From Phytopseudomonas dryadis (GTDB taxonomy: Bacteria; Pseudomonadota; Gammaproteobacteria; Pseudomonadales; Pseudomonadaceae): a stretch of DNA of 64,000 bases. The stretch spans positions 186,001 through 250,000 of the forward strand of contig NZ_QJUM01000002.1 in the NCBI RefSeq assembly GCF_004327355.1, written 5' to 3'. The notes under the pieces were generated by a model. It ran no database searches, was not told the origin of the DNA, and worked only from the letters and a program-made list of their open reading frames with translations. This document shows, one piece after another, positions 62,689-64,000 of the stretch (positions are counted from its first letter, which is position 1; the number at the start of each line of letters is the position of its first letter). The position numbers and the translations under genes are program-made.

Positions 62689-63696
62689 ATGAATAGCCCT
62701 TTCGTTCCACCGCCGCTATCGATCCCGCTGTGCGACCCTCGTGGTCGGCTCAACCCGCAGGCCGTGGGCTGGTCGCCCCGGCCACGGGTGGATTGCTCCC
62801 TGCCCGGCAATATCGGCCGGCGCAAACGCTGGAACCACTGGTGCATCACCACCCCGCAGTGGACGCTGTCGCTGACCCAGGCCGACCTCGATTACGTCGG
62901 CTACGGCGCCGTCTACTTCCTCGATCTGGACAGCGCGGAGAACGTCTCGCACAGTCAGTTGAGCCCGTTCGCCCGGGGCTGTTGCCTGCCGGATCATCCC
63001 CAGGGCAGCCACTCGTTCAGGCACTCACGCCTGCAACTGCATTTCAGCGAGTACCCCGCTCGCCTGCGCCTCACCGCCACGGCGGCGAACTTCGGCGGTC
63101 AACCGCTGCAAGTGGCGCTGGACGTGCAGCGCCCCGCGCACCTGGAGTCGGTGAATCTGGTCGTGCCCCTGGGCAGGCGTGGCTTTCACGCCACCTGCCG
63201 CCAGGTCGGCCTGCCCGTCAGCGGCAGCGTGCAGATCGGCGAGCGGGAATACCACTGCGCCATCGGCCAGGGCTACGCCTCCATGGACTTCGGCCGGGGC
63301 GTATGGCCGCTCAACAGCCACTGGACACGCGCGGCCTTCGCCGCGCCTGGCGGCATAGGCGGCAATTTCGGCGCCGGCTGGACGGACCATAGCGGGTTGT
63401 CGGAGAACGCCCTGTGGTTCGGTGGCCAGTTGCTGCACCTGGAGCAGCAGGTGCACATCCGGCAGGCGCCAGCGTCGGCCCTGGCACCCTGGCGGCTGTA
63501 CACCGACGATGGGCAGGTGGAGCTGACCTTCACGCCGAAACAGGAGCACATCGCCAGGCCCCGCGTGGGGCCGCTGTATGCCGATACCCGGCAGTGGTTC
63601 GGCCATTACCACGGCCTGTTGCGCGGCCCCGACGGCGAACGCGTGCCGGTCGCCGCCGCCCAGGGCTGGCTCGGCTCGACACGAGCGCGCTGGTGA
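62689..63696 (+). CDS. DUF2804 domain-containing protein
   Basis: A 335-residue soluble protein of the DUF2804 family, rich in beta strands, with 'PLCDPRGRLNPQAVGWSPRP' near the start and 'YHCAIGQGYASMDFGRGVWP' in the middle. The family resembles lipocalin-like or tocopherol-cyclase-like folds by general appearance. Function is unknown. It is divergent from the DUF2059 gene and lies 61 bp upstream of fumC in the same direction. Confidence 0.85.
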   Translation: MNSPFVPPPLSIPLCDPRGRLNPQAVGWSPRPRVDCSLPGNIGRRKRWNHWCITTPQWTLSLTQADLDYVGYGAVYFLDLDSAENVSHSQLSPFARGCCLPDHPQGSHSFRHSRLQLHFSEYPARLRLTATAANFGGQPLQVALDVQRPAHLESVNLVVPLGRRGFHATCRQVGLPVSGSVQIGEREYHCAIGQGYASMDFGRGVWPLNSHWTRAAFAAPGGIGGNFGAGWTDHSGLSENALWFGGQLLHLEQQVHIRQAPASALAPWRLYTDDGQVELTFTPKQEHIARPRVGPLYADTRQWFGHYHGLLRGPDGERVPVAAAQGWLGSTRARW

Positions 63697-63757
63697 AGGG
63701 AACCGCTTGCCGGTTGCGACAGCCTAACGCAGCTGAATCGAAGCGGAGAGCCACCCC

Positions 63758-64000
63758 ATGAGTCGCACCGAAACCGACAGCATCGGCCCTATCGACGTCC
63801 CCGAAGACGCTTACTGGGGCGCCCAGACCCAGCGCTCGCGGATCAACTTCGCCATCGGCGAGGAGCGCATGCCCATCGCGGTGATTCATGCCCTGGCCCT
63901 GATCAAGAAGGCCGCGGCACGCGTCAACGACCGCATCGGCGAGCTGCCCCCCGATACCGCCCGCCTGATCGAGCAGGCCGCCGACGAGGTCATCGCCGGC
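63758..64000 (+). CDS. fumC: Class II fumarate hydratase, partial (5' end only)
   Basis: The first 81 codons of a FumC-type enzyme, open to the window edge. The start 'SRTETDSIGPIDVPEDAYWGAQTQRS' (in part) carries the GAQTQRS segment of class II fumarases and argininosuccinate-lyase relatives. A GGAGAG site lies 7 bases before the ATG at 63758. FumC hydrates fumarate to malate without an iron-sulfur cluster. The active-site regions lie beyond the window. Confidence 0.93.
   Translation, partial: MSRTETDSIGPIDVPEDAYWGAQTQRSRINFAIGEERMPIAVIHALALIKKAAARVNDRIGELPPDTARLIEQAADEVIAG

Overview
The window reads as chromosomal DNA of a Pseudomonas-type gammaproteobacterium. The block tRNA-Pro(GGG), merR-like, ihfA, pheT, pheS, rplT, rpmI, infC, thrS, tRNA-Val has the arrangement I know from Pseudomonas aeruginosa. 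The bolA / DUF2059 / DUF2804 / fumC group and the trhO-DsbA-ABC group at the right end also have a Pseudomonas look. Protein sequences, the GC-rich codon use from about 7 kb onward, and REP-type 'GTAGGAGC' repeats fit the same genus. Species cannot be fixed from the sequence alone.

Layout. (1) 1-6876 is an accessory stretch of lower GC by eye. It holds an AbiE toxin-antitoxin pair (toxin cut by the window edge) and a three-gene operon (PD-(D/E)xK nuclease, small middle protein, Rad50/SMC-like ATPase) that matches the Lamassu/ABC-three-component type of anti-phage defence. It ends beside the 3' end of tRNA-Pro, a classic island boundary. (2) 7052-14918 is the translation block, all on the minus strand, with infC using a non-ATG start. 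(3) 15112-20637 holds a gamma-glutamylputrescine-oxidase-like enzyme, a lipoprotein peptidase pair, a 278-bp MITE-like element, a LysR/dkgB divergent pair and arfB.

(4) 20720-31902 is a catabolic gene cluster I cannot match to a known pathway: a polar amino-acid type ABC transporter, a metal-dependent amidohydrolase, an amidase-signature hydrolase, a MarR regulator, a Rieske oxygenase with its reductase, and a DUF1116-AtzH fusion protein. Three sites with -24/-12 (sigma-54) promoter form lie in front of its three outward transcription units. Each has a GTGGYATRCCAC-like palindrome about 75-145 bp upstream, which suggests control by a sigma-54 activator encoded elsewhere. The enzymes suggest opening and hydrolysis of an amide- or ureide-containing compound, but the substrate is unknown. 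(5) 32196-35659 is a YdjM-like membrane protein and a chemoreceptor. (6) 35970-41580 is a tyrosine/homogentisate catabolic operon (hppD-hmgA-fahA-maiA-aroP-like).

(7) 41895-57277 is a surface-protein export locus. It has three adaptor-like proteins (an HlyD protein, a GAF-HlyD protein and an S2P/M50 metalloprotease-HlyD fusion), a GNAT acetyltransferase, a DUF6916-like protein, a phage-tail-collar-like protein, a 2349-residue DUF4347 adhesin-like protein with seven 96-residue Ig-like repeats, and a TolC-family lipoprotein. No transport ATPase lies in the locus. (8) 57653-64000 returns to housekeeping genes: an ABC exporter, a DsbA-like protein, trhO, bolA, DUF2059, DUF2804 and the start of fumC.

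Repeats are abundant: a 120-bp tandem array, a ~158-bp tandem array, REPIN-like pairs and a dispersed ~75-bp repeat occupy most of the larger gaps between genes.
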